Assembly (NCBI GenBank): GCA_964551925.1
Contig: CAZKFA010000026.1
Coordinates: 1 to 26,134, forward strand
Direction: 5' to 3'
Length of the DNA: 26,134 bases
Origin: CAZKFA01 sp964551925
GTDB lineage: Bacteria; Cyanobacteriota; Vampirovibrionia; LMEP-6097
Shown piece by piece: positions 14,761 to 22,634 of the stretch. The translations under genes were made by a program, and so were the position numbers. Within the stretch, counting starts at the first letter, position 1. Each line of letters opens with the position of its first letter. The notes beneath the pieces were generated by a model. It saw only the letters and a list, made by a program, of their open reading frames with translations. It searched no databases and was not told the origin of the DNA.

Positions 14761-15864
14761 TTAATTACGCGCTATATCGCGCTGCAGCGCAAAACCAGCT
14801 CTTTGAGGTCTATTAATCTCAATATTCCTCAGTTTAAACAAATGAAAAGCCTTATCAGATTCAACCACTGGACTAATATTATTAGAGACAAATAAACTGT
14901 CTCCTGCTAAACGCAATACAGCTTCTTTAACTGGAGCAGCATATAAGTTACTATCAGTACGCACCGGTATAATTAAGTCTTCAACCTTTATTTGATCAAG
15001 ATCAGCAAACTTAGCTTCCGCCAAAAACTTAGTTCGCGCCGTTTCTAATTTCTGTAAAGCATCAGGTTCAGATTTAAAAATAAAAGCCTCACTAACATAA
15101 TAAGCTGGCTTAGAAATACGATGGAAGCGTGTTACTGATGGCACTGTGCGAGCAACGATATTGCGTCTCTTAGGAAATCTTGCTAATTGCTTACTATAAC
15201 GATCTGAGAGCATGTTTGATTGCGCCATAAACAGCATGTCTGCAGCAGTCAAATTATAATTAGACATAAAAGCATTAAATCTCTCCATACCACCAAAATA
15301 CTCTACAAACTGCAAGAAATATTCTCTAAAATCAAGTTCTGTGATCTCCAAAGGCAACCCTTCAACCGTAGTTAACAACTCTTTACGCTTCAGGATATCA
15401 GCTCCAACTCGCTCAGTGACGACACTGTTGAAATAGTCAGATAAATAAAGATTTTCTATGAATTTATTTTTTACCTGTATGCGATTGAGATATAGACGTT
15501 TTAGTTTCTCATTAAAAACCGATTCATCTTGATAGAAAGTTGTTATATACTCATCCCATTTTTGCCTAATTGTATCTTTGGAAATCTCATGACCAGTGGC
15601 TTTCATATATTGCAAAATACTCTTACGTAAAGGATAGGCACTTTGATTCTCAGCATTAGTTGCAAACAAGTCAGCGGCAACTTCTTTCTCAAAAAACTTT
15701 CGTGCAATAGCAACAAACTTAGCTTCGTCAATCGCAGCAACATCCACAAAAGAAATATTATCAGCCGAAGCTGGCAAACTAACAATAATGCCAATTATTA
15801 AACTTAACAGCTTGACCAACAACTTGCTTCTCGTTAGATAATACATTCCAGACTTTAGCTCCAT
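14761..15864 (-). CDS. SurA-like periplasmic chaperone/PPIase
   Basis: The 367-aa product has a signal peptide with hydrophobic core LLVKLLSLIIGIIVSLPASA, cleaved after residue 34. The charged helical body (about 40-230) resembles the SurA N-terminal chaperone domain. A C-terminal region (about 255-350) has YVSEAFIFKSEPDALQKLET, then a long loop, then ISPVVESDKAFHLFKLRNIE, which is the strand order of a parvulin PPIase. The usual conserved His and Gly-Gly motifs of active parvulins are not seen, so it may act only as a chaperone. An alternative start at 15846 gives a shorter, more typical signal peptide. The 5' end overlaps a MEKHLA pseudogene in another frame. It follows mfd by about 100 bp and may share its transcript. 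Confidence 0.65.
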   Translation of the reverse strand: MELKSGMYYLTRSKLLVKLLSLIIGIIVSLPASADNISFVDVAAIDEAKFVAIARKFFEKEVAADLFATNAENQSAYPLRKSILQYMKATGHEISKDTIRQKWDEYITTFYQDESVFNEKLKRLYLNRIQVKNKFIENLYLSDYFNSVVTERVGADILKRKELLTTVEGLPLEITELDFREYFLQFVEYFGGMERFNAFMSNYNLTAADMLFMAQSNMLSDRYSKQLARFPKRRNIVARTVPSVTRFHRISKPAYYVSEAFIFKSEPDALQKLETARTKFLAEAKFADLDQIKVEDLIIPVRTDSNLYAAPVKEAVLRLAGDSLFVSNNISPVVESDKAFHLFKLRNIEINRPQRAGFALQRDIARN

Positions 15865-15955
15865 TTATAATAAATTTGCGACCATCACTAGTAATTCTAA
15901 TACCATTATAGTCCTTTATCAAGCCTTCCTGATAAACCCGCTCTAATAATAGCTT
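15779..15955 (-). pseudogene. Truncated C-terminal remnant of a MEKHLA-domain protein
   Basis: A 58-codon open stretch, bounded upstream by TGA (15958-15956) and ending at TAG (15781-15779), has no in-frame ATG. Its translation contains QEGLIKDYNGIRITSDGRKF, then AKVWNVL, then GQAVKFNNW. This matches the conserved end of the MEKHLA domain, whose family pattern is GyIddYsGvRIssxGRRF, then AxVWNLxDExG, then GQAAtFsxW. A full domain is about 150 residues, and the N-terminal two thirds are missing. The remnant is in the same frame as mfd, which stops 9 bases before it opens, so a deletion probably joined the end of mfd to the middle of this gene. Its last 86 bases are reused in another frame as the start of the SurA-like gene. 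Confidence 0.7.
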
Positions 15956-15964
15956 TCACGATGT

Positions 15965-18900
15965 CTATTTATTTTTAAGCGCAAGAATAATATCTCTTAG
16001 GATTTCAACTTTCTCGGAAGATTCAAGATTGACAGCTTTAACCATAATCATTGATTCAGAGTTGCGCGAACCAACCGCAGCAGCCTTGAAGCTCAAACGC
16101 GACTGCAAATTAGCTCCTAAAGAACGTTGTATTTGTAGCCACTGCTGCAATCTAATATCAGTAACAATACGAAACACATCAACATCTTGATTAATACTCT
16201 TAATGCCAGCTTTATTAGCAAGAATCTTCAATCTGCTAACTTCAATTAAGTTAATAGCTTCAACTGGCAACTTACCAAATCTATCTTGCCACTCATTAAC
16301 TAATTGATCCAAGATTGCTTCATCACGACATAATGATAATCGCTTATATTCATTCATACGCTGACGTTTATCAGAAATCCACAATTCAGGGAAGTAAGCA
16401 TTAATCTTAATATCAATCACACAACCAGATTCAAGAGACGAGGCATCTAGATTACCTTTCATCTCTTCTATAGTGTCAGAGAGTATCTTACAATAAAGAT
16501 CAAAACCAACAGATAACATATGCCCATGCTGCTCAGCACCAAAAACATTACCAACCCCACGAATCTCCATATCACGAATCGCAATCTGGTAACCAGAGCC
16601 AAGATTAGTCAATTCTCTAATAGCTCGCAAACGCTCTCTAGCATTGTCTGACATATCCTTCGCTGGATCAAACAACAAATAAGCATAAGCCTGCTGATCA
16701 GAACGCCCAACCCGACCACGCAATTGATACAACTGCGATAAGCCAAAGGTATTAGCATTATTAATAATAATTGTATTAGCATCAGCAATATCTAGCCCCG
16801 TCTCTATGATTGTGGTACAGACCATCACATCAAACTCATTATTCACAAACGAGAACATTACATCTTCAAGCTCACGCGCTCCCATTTGCCCATGAGCTAC
16901 ACGAATCTTCGCCTCTGGAACCAATCCCTGAACCTTAAAAGCAATCTCATCGATATTCTCAACTCTATTATGTACAAAAAATATTTTTCCACCACGCTCC
17001 AATTCATGCAAAATAGCATTAGTGATAATCGAGTCACGACTCTCTCCCACAAAGGTTTTGACCGGCTTACGATTAGTTGGTGGGGTGCCTATCAAACTAA
17101 TATCACGGATACCAGAAAGGGACATATGCAAAGTACGAGGGATTGGTGTCGCCGACATAGAGATCACATCCAAATCACGACGAATCTCTTTAAGTTTCTC
17201 TTTATGAGAGACTCCAAAACGCTGCTCCTCATCAATAACAAGCAAACCAATATTATGAAATTTAATATCTTTTTGTAATAGTCGATGCGTACCTATAACT
17301 AAATCTAATTCTCCAATCTTCAACTTAGCAACAACTTCAGCTTGTTCCTTAGGAGTCTTAAATCTACTCAATAAACCAATTCTAATTGGATAAGGCGCAT
17401 AACGATCACTAAAAACATTATAATGCTGTTGAGCAAGAACTGTAGTCGGCACCAAAATCGCTGCTTGACGCCCTTCCATAATAGTCTTAAAAACTCCACG
17501 TATAATAACTTCTGTCTTACCAAAACCAGCATCACCACAAATAAGACGGTCCATCAACTTAACAGACTCCATGTCATCTTTGACCATATTAATAGCATGC
17601 AATTGATCTTCAGTCTCAGTATAAGGAAAAGCATCTTCCATTTCTATTTGCCATGGAGTATCTGGTGGATATTGATAACCAGTTTGCTTCTGCCTTACCG
17701 CGTAGAGATTTACAAGGTCTTGAGCTATCTTCTTAACAGATTTTTTGACTTTTTTCTTGGTGCGCTCCCAATCAGAACTACCAAGGCGAGACAATCTAGG
17801 CTTGACTTCCTGATTGACATTGAAGCGAGAGAGTAGATTAACCTGATCAACAGGTAACAGAATTCTTGCCTCATCAGCATACTCAATAACCAAATATTCA
17901 TTACGAATACGGGCGTAATTAATTTCAACGAATTCCGTTCCCTGATAACGTCCAATACCATGTTTATAGTGAACAACATAGTCCCCAATTTTAAGATCAG
18001 CAATATCAGTATAAATCTCTCGTTTATTAGCAGCAGCAAGCTGTTTCTGAGTCTTTTGCCTCGCGATCGCCTGCCGGCTACGCCCAAAAAGCTCTCTATC
18101 AGTAAGAATCACAAGATCAAAAATCGGTAACTTACAACCTTCTTCTAATCCATCACGTTGAACAATAACTTGCCCTAGAGTTGGATTCAACTCTGCATCT
18201 GCTTCGTAATAATTCCCTTGAATATCCCACTCTCTAAAAATCCCCATCACGCGCTGAGGCTGCTCACTATAAACAATCACTGTTTGTTTCTCTCGGAGCT
18301 TGTCTTTAATAAAATGCACAAACTCTTCAACCTTGCTAGCAAAGCGCTCAGTTGGATAACTCATCAACTCATAACTTAAAGAATCTTGCTTATCCAAAAC
18401 CATACCAGGCTCTAAAACAGTCTGCAGATAAAGCTTTGACTTAAATTGAGTAACCTGCTTAGCAATTTCAGAATGCCCTAAATGCAGGACTTGAGTTAGA
18501 GGAATTAATTTATTAGCTTTAACTCCAGCTTGATATAACTCATCTTGCTTATTCTGCCAATCTTGACTCAGATTAGCTAAATCTTGCCATTCATCACAAA
18601 TCAAAAAACTATGTGACGGAATGAACTCAAAAAAAGTACTGGCTCCTTGCCCAAGAAATTCTCTATAGTACTCAATTCCTTCCCAATACAAATCTTGAGA
18701 TAAAAGCTCTTGATATTCTGGCTCCAATAATTCATTAACCTTATGTTTAGCAGCAAGCCCTTGAATCTTATCAGCCAAGCCATCTTCAATTGATCGAACT
18801 AAAGAATAACGTGGATGAATTAATACTGAATCAAGCTTCTGAATTGATCTCTGGGATTGAATATTAATCACTCTAATACTTTCAATTTTGTCGCCAAAAA

Positions 18901-19468
18901 ACTCTATACGAATCGGCTCACCAACAATAGGATAAATATCGGTAATATCACCACGCTGACTAAATTGTCCACGGCTTTCTACCATAGTATCTTTGTGGTA
19001 ACCTAACATAACCAAATCAAGAGCTAACTGTGAAGGTTCTATCTCTAAATCAACCGATAATGTGATTTTTCGGGAGTTAAAAATCTCTTTATTAATATAA
19101 AGCTGCGACAAAGACTTAAACGTCGCAATCACGCAGCAGATCTCATTAACAGCCAACGCCTCAAAAACCTCATACTGACTACTTAAGACACCTGTATCAG
19201 AATTTATTTGATCATAAGGCGAGACCTCATGACTAGAGAAATTATAGACTTTACGATCTGATAGATTAGTTACTTCACGATAGAAATCCAACGCTTCATG
19301 ATGATTAGAGCAAACAAAAATAATTGGCTGAGTTGCTTTGGCTAACAATGTTGCAAGGACAATACTCTTAGCTGGATTAGTCAGTCCATGAATTATCTGC
19401 CCAGTCTTATATAATTGAGGATAAACAATTGGATAATTATTATTCTGTTCTAAGAGCTTAATCAACAT
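15965..19468 (-). CDS. mfd: Transcription-repair coupling factor Mfd
   Basis: Mfd removes RNA polymerase stalled at DNA lesions by ATP-driven translocation and recruits UvrA. The 1167-aa product is full length. It has the UvrB-like N-terminal module (with SQRGDITDIYP near 175), the RNA-polymerase-interacting domain GDYVVHYKHGIGRYQG (about 500), Walker A CGDAGFGKTE (about 645), and the DEEQR Walker B (about 748). These are followed by SATPIPRTL (about 771), helicase motif V/VI (TIIETGLDI, QLRGRVGRS) and a C-terminal TRCF domain (INAYFPELWISDKRQR). The ATG is two bases after the RNase J-like gene stop with no Shine-Dalgarno, so the two are in one operon. After mfd come a MEKHLA remnant and a SurA-like gene. 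Confidence 0.97.
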   Translation of the reverse strand: MLIKLLEQNNNYPIVYPQLYKTGQIIHGLTNPAKSIVLATLLAKATQPIIFVCSNHHEALDFYREVTNLSDRKVYNFSSHEVSPYDQINSDTGVLSSQYEVFEALAVNEICCVIATFKSLSQLYINKEIFNSRKITLSVDLEIEPSQLALDLVMLGYHKDTMVESRGQFSQRGDITDIYPIVGEPIRIEFFGDKIESIRVINIQSQRSIQKLDSVLIHPRYSLVRSIEDGLADKIQGLAAKHKVNELLEPEYQELLSQDLYWEGIEYYREFLGQGASTFFEFIPSHSFLICDEWQDLANLSQDWQNKQDELYQAGVKANKLIPLTQVLHLGHSEIAKQVTQFKSKLYLQTVLEPGMVLDKQDSLSYELMSYPTERFASKVEEFVHFIKDKLREKQTVIVYSEQPQRVMGIFREWDIQGNYYEADAELNPTLGQVIVQRDGLEEGCKLPIFDLVILTDRELFGRSRQAIARQKTQKQLAAANKREIYTDIADLKIGDYVVHYKHGIGRYQGTEFVEINYARIRNEYLVIEYADEARILLPVDQVNLLSRFNVNQEVKPRLSRLGSSDWERTKKKVKKSVKKIAQDLVNLYAVRQKQTGYQYPPDTPWQIEMEDAFPYTETEDQLHAINMVKDDMESVKLMDRLICGDAGFGKTEVIIRGVFKTIMEGRQAAILVPTTVLAQQHYNVFSDRYAPYPIRIGLLSRFKTPKEQAEVVAKLKIGELDLVIGTHRLLQKDIKFHNIGLLVIDEEQRFGVSHKEKLKEIRRDLDVISMSATPIPRTLHMSLSGIRDISLIGTPPTNRKPVKTFVGESRDSIITNAILHELERGGKIFFVHNRVENIDEIAFKVQGLVPEAKIRVAHGQMGARELEDVMFSFVNNEFDVMVCTTIIETGLDIADANTIIINNANTFGLSQLYQLRGRVGRSDQQAYAYLLFDPAKDMSDNARERLRAIRELTNLGSGYQIAIRDMEIRGVGNVFGAEQHGHMLSVGFDLYCKILSDTIEEMKGNLDASSLESGCVIDIKINAYFPELWISDKRQRMNEYKRLSLCRDEAILDQLVNEWQDRFGKLPVEAINLIEVSRLKILANKAGIKSINQDVDVFRIVTDIRLQQWLQIQRSLGANLQSRLSFKAAAVGSRNSESMIMVKAVNLESSEKVEILRDIILALKNK

Positions 19469-19470
19469 TA

Positions 19471-21159
19471 CTATACTTCATTAGCAAGCACAATCACTGA
19501 CGGCTTCTTACCAATCTGAGTTTTGATAATCCTATTCATATGTTCTTTAACTAAATTTTGATAATCCTCAACTGTCGACTTAGGTTGATCTTCAGTCAAT
19601 AAAGCAATCGAATCAATAATATCCTGAGTATTCAACAAACAAAAAGCTCGCCATTCTTTATTGTTTGAGAAAGTACAAGCCTTAGCAGAGAATACAGGAC
19701 CAGAAACGACCTTACGCTGCTTATTAAGAGAGAAGGCAACCAATACAACACCATCTCTAGCTAAAGCCTCACGCTCTTTAATTATCTTATTATCAACTTG
19801 AAAATCTTTCGAATCACTGAATAATATATTACCAGTGTCAATCTGATCAATAATCGCTGCGTTACCAGATTTAATTTGGATTCTATCGCCATTCTCAATA
19901 ATAAAAATTGAACCCGGATCAAAACCCACTTCCACAGCATGTTTAGCGTGTCTTACTAACTGACGCGTCTCCCCAAAACCTGGAACAAAATATTTTGGAC
20001 GTACTAGATTAAACATAAATTTAATCTCTTCAGACAAAGCATGATTATCAGCATTAGCACCAGAGTCTCGACCACCAATCACAACAGCTTCCTTCAAAAA
20101 GAATTCATCAGAAATCTGTGCCATCACTCTAACAGTACCTGGGGGCAAATCACCACTATTAACAATCACGTCGCCTTTTTTGATTTGTATCAAAGGACTG
20201 CGATCATAAGCAATCTCTATCAATTCCTTAAGAGCATCCCATTCTGGAGCAGTCACTATAACTAGAATCTTCTCATCAGGATAATTTGCAATATCTCGAA
20301 TACTAATCACGGTATCATCTTGACACTGAATATAACCAATATCCTTAGCTGCCGTGAAAATATCTCTGGCAGTACGATTTAAGAAAGCAACCTTACGCCC
20401 TGTTTCCTCAGCAAGTGTAACTAGATTACGTATACGTAAAGTGTTTGAGTTGTAAGTATTAACTATTACTCTAGCTTTATGCTTATTAAAAATATCTCGA
20501 AACTTTGGAATCAAGTCATAGTCTGACTTAGAATAACCATCCTTCTCAGAATTAATCGAATCACCGATATAAAGATCTATCTGCGTATTATTATCGGCAC
20601 AGTAAGCCGTGATACCAGCTAAATCTGTTTTATGTCCATCACTTGGAGTCTGATCTAACTTATAAGTACCACTGTAAAAAACTCTTGAGCCAGCATATTC
20701 AACAACCAGAGCATGAGAATAAGCAGCACAACTAGTAATTTGTAATGGAGTTACAGTAATTACACCAAGCTGCAAACTCTCTCTAGAATTGAATTCCTGC
20801 CACTCTATTGCTTTTACCTGAGCTTCAGTCAAAGATAGTTTTAACATGGCTAAAGCTATCTTACTACCAACAACTTTCTTGACACCAGTGCGATTAATGA
20901 AATGCACTGCACCAGCGAAATGACTATCATGGACACTTGTCAATACCAAAGCCTTGAGCTTATCCACCTTATCCAGCAAAAATTTAAAATCCGGCAAAAT
21001 ATAATCAACACCAGGCGATTCAGTACCAGGATACAAAACTCCAGCATCTACAACTACGTATTCGCGCTCGTCATTATCACGTGCCTCAAAAAGCCACATA
21101 TTCTTGCCCAGTTCATATAAACCGCCAAGCGCAGTCACCACTAAAGATTTTGATTGCAT
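19471..21159 (-). CDS. rnj: RNase J-family protein with degenerate active site
   Basis: RNase J is a metallo-beta-lactamase/beta-CASP 5'-3' exo- and endoribonuclease. The 562-aa product aligns over the whole family length: GGLYELGKNM (12-21), VVVDAGVLYPGTE (35-47), DQTPSDG (169-175), the beta-CASP domain, and YFVPGFGETR (390-399). The zinc ligands are mostly gone. LTHGHEDH is LTSVHDSH (73-80), the NHSIPD histidine is replaced (TSCAAYSHA, 142-150), TGDFKFD is SGTYKLD (163-169) and PVHGEYR is PGFGETR. His373 (NHALSEEI) is kept. It is probably inactive or very weak, like RNase J2 partners in Firmicutes. It heads the operon with mfd. A TATAAT at 21173-21168 lies 8 nt before the ATG, so the mRNA may be leaderless. 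Confidence 0.85.
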   Translation of the reverse strand: MQSKSLVVTALGGLYELGKNMWLFEARDNDEREYVVVDAGVLYPGTESPGVDYILPDFKFLLDKVDKLKALVLTSVHDSHFAGAVHFINRTGVKKVVGSKIALAMLKLSLTEAQVKAIEWQEFNSRESLQLGVITVTPLQITSCAAYSHALVVEYAGSRVFYSGTYKLDQTPSDGHKTDLAGITAYCADNNTQIDLYIGDSINSEKDGYSKSDYDLIPKFRDIFNKHKARVIVNTYNSNTLRIRNLVTLAEETGRKVAFLNRTARDIFTAAKDIGYIQCQDDTVISIRDIANYPDEKILVIVTAPEWDALKELIEIAYDRSPLIQIKKGDVIVNSGDLPPGTVRVMAQISDEFFLKEAVVIGGRDSGANADNHALSEEIKFMFNLVRPKYFVPGFGETRQLVRHAKHAVEVGFDPGSIFIIENGDRIQIKSGNAAIIDQIDTGNILFSDSKDFQVDNKIIKEREALARDGVVLVAFSLNKQRKVVSGPVFSAKACTFSNNKEWRAFCLLNTQDIIDSIALLTEDQPKSTVEDYQNLVKEHMNRIIKTQIGKKPSVIVLANEV

Positions 21160-21182
21160 AAGGATTAATTATACTGTATAAT
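21154..21182. promoter_or_regulatory. Back-to-back promoters for the RNase J-like gene and the ABC operon
   Basis: On the minus strand TATAAT (21173-21168) lies 8 nt before the RNase J-like start codon. On the plus strand TATAAT (21177-21182), with TTGCAT (21154-21159, partly inside that gene's start codon) as a -35 at a 17-bp spacer, would drive the ABC operon. The two -10 boxes are three bases apart, so only one polymerase can bind at a time. Confidence 0.45.
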
Positions 21183-21199
21183 CAGCTCAGTTGAAGTTA

Positions 21200-22000
21200 A
21201 TGCTTCATCTGTTTTGTCGCGCACAAATGCAAGAGAATTCAAAAAACCTACTAGAAGTTCATAATTTTAGCTTAAGATTTCCGGCTAACAGTTTCGTTGC
21301 TGTCAACAATATTAGCTTCGACATTTACCACGGCGAGATACTAGCATTGGTTGGTGAAAGTGGTAGCGGTAAATCCTTAACCGCACTCAGCATACTTGGC
21401 TTACAGCCACAAGATGCTATCACTAGTGGTGAGATTATTTTTGCTGGCACTAAATTGGATTTAAATCACTACCCTCGAAACCTGCGCGGCAAGCGGATCT
21501 CATATATACCTCAAGATCCACTTAGCGCACTTAATCCAATGTACAACATTAAAGATCAACTCGAGGAAGCTCTCACTATTCACGATCATAGTCTCAGCAA
21601 AACAGAAATTACCGACAAACTTCTCAACGCCCTCAAAGAAGTTGGCATCAGAGATCCAGAGCAATGCCTCAAATCCTATCCCCATGAGATCTCTGGCGGC
21701 ATGCGACAAAGAGTAATGATTGCGATGGCAATTATAAACGCCCCTGATCTTATAATCGCCGACGAGCCCACCACCGCGCTTGACGTAACGGTGCAGGCAG
21801 TGATACTAGAATTACTTAAATCACTGAACAAAACTATTTTATTTATCACCCATGATTTAAGTGTTGTCGCTGAAATAGCCGACAGAGTACTAGTCATGAA
21901 ACGCGGACAAATAGTCGAAGCGAATAATGTCTATGAAATCTTCGACAATGCTCAGAATGCTTATACCAAGAAGCTTCTAGCCGCGATACCTAAGCTATGA
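21200..22000 (+). CDS. ABC transporter ATPase, dipeptide/oligopeptide type
   Basis: The product is a complete ABC nucleotide-binding domain: Walker A GESGSGKS, Q-loop IPQDP, signature ISGGMRQRV, Walker B LIIADEP, D-loop ALD and H-loop LFITHDLSV. The sequence around the Q-loop (YIPQDPLSALNPMYNI) and signature is of the DppD/OppD type that powers import of peptides or nickel. It ends just after the core, at about 266 aa, and lacks the C-terminal oligopeptide/Fe-S extension typical of DppD. No permease or binding protein is adjacent. The start is uncertain: TTG 21191, ATG 21200 or ATG 21227, none with a Shine-Dalgarno. 21200 fits the TATAAT at 21177-21182, while 21227 fits family length better. 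Confidence 0.88.
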   Translation: MLHLFCRAQMQENSKNLLEVHNFSLRFPANSFVAVNNISFDIYHGEILALVGESGSGKSLTALSILGLQPQDAITSGEIIFAGTKLDLNHYPRNLRGKRISYIPQDPLSALNPMYNIKDQLEEALTIHDHSLSKTEITDKLLNALKEVGIRDPEQCLKSYPHEISGGMRQRVMIAMAIINAPDLIIADEPTTALDVTVQAVILELLKSLNKTILFITHDLSVVAEIADRVLVMKRGQIVEANNVYEIFDNAQNAYTKKLLAAIPKL

Positions 22001-22016
22001 TAGAATGGAATACTTA

Positions 22017-22634
22017 ATGAAAATCAGACTAACTAAATCAGACCTCAGCGAGAGCGACCTAGAGTACTATCTATCAAAAACCCTAATTGCAATCGATTGC
22101 GAAATGATGGGTCTCAATGTTCACCGCGATAGATTATGCTTAGTACAAATTGGTGACGAAGATAAAGAAGTAGTACTGGTACAAATACTACAAGGACAAA
22201 GCAAAGCTCCTAATCTTAAGAAGCTACTTGAGTCCAATAAAGTTCGTAAAATTTTTCATTACGCGAGGACTGATCTATCCTGGCTTAAAGCGTGGCTAGG
22301 GATCAGTGTTAAGAATATTTTCTGCACCAAGATTGCAAGCAAATTAGCCAGAACCTACACTGACAAGCACGGATTAAAAGATACCTGCAAGGAAATATTA
22401 GGCAAAGAACTCAACAAAAACCAACAGGCTAGCGATTGGGGTTGCGACGATATAAACAAAGATCAAATGCAATACGCTGCAAATGATGTGCTGCACTTAA
22501 TTCCACTCTATCAACATTTAACAATGATGCTAGAAAGAGAGAAGCGCTTAGATCTAGCTGAACAATGTATTAATTTCGTAGAAGTGCTTGCTGAGCTGGA
22601 TACGCTTGGCTACCAAGGAGTACTAGAACATTAA
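22017..22634 (+). CDS. rnd: Ribonuclease D-type 3'-5' exonuclease
   Basis: This is a DEDDy exonuclease domain protein of about 205 aa. It has Exo I IAIDCEMMGL (usually DTET/DxE), Exo II FHYARTDLSWL with the second catalytic Asp, and Exo III QYAANDVLHLIPLY with the Tyr and Asp of the DEDDy class. These residues bind two metal ions for trimming RNA 3' ends, classically tRNA precursors. The HRDC domains of E. coli RNase D are absent, as in the short form found in alphaproteobacteria and relatives. The ATG at 22017 gives MKIRLTKSDL, the usual start for this form. 22005 is also possible. It sits between the ABC ATPase and the heptose kinase, immediately abutting the latter. Confidence 0.9.
   Translation: MKIRLTKSDLSESDLEYYLSKTLIAIDCEMMGLNVHRDRLCLVQIGDEDKEVVLVQILQGQSKAPNLKKLLESNKVRKIFHYARTDLSWLKAWLGISVKNIFCTKIASKLARTYTDKHGLKDTCKEILGKELNKNQQASDWGCDDINKDQMQYAANDVLHLIPLYQHLTMMLEREKRLDLAEQCINFVEVLAELDTLGYQGVLEH

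Noticed and set aside
17423..17836. 137-codon plus-strand open frame
   Set aside because: It lies wholly opposite the conserved helicase region of mfd. Its translation has no family features, so it is a frame shadow.
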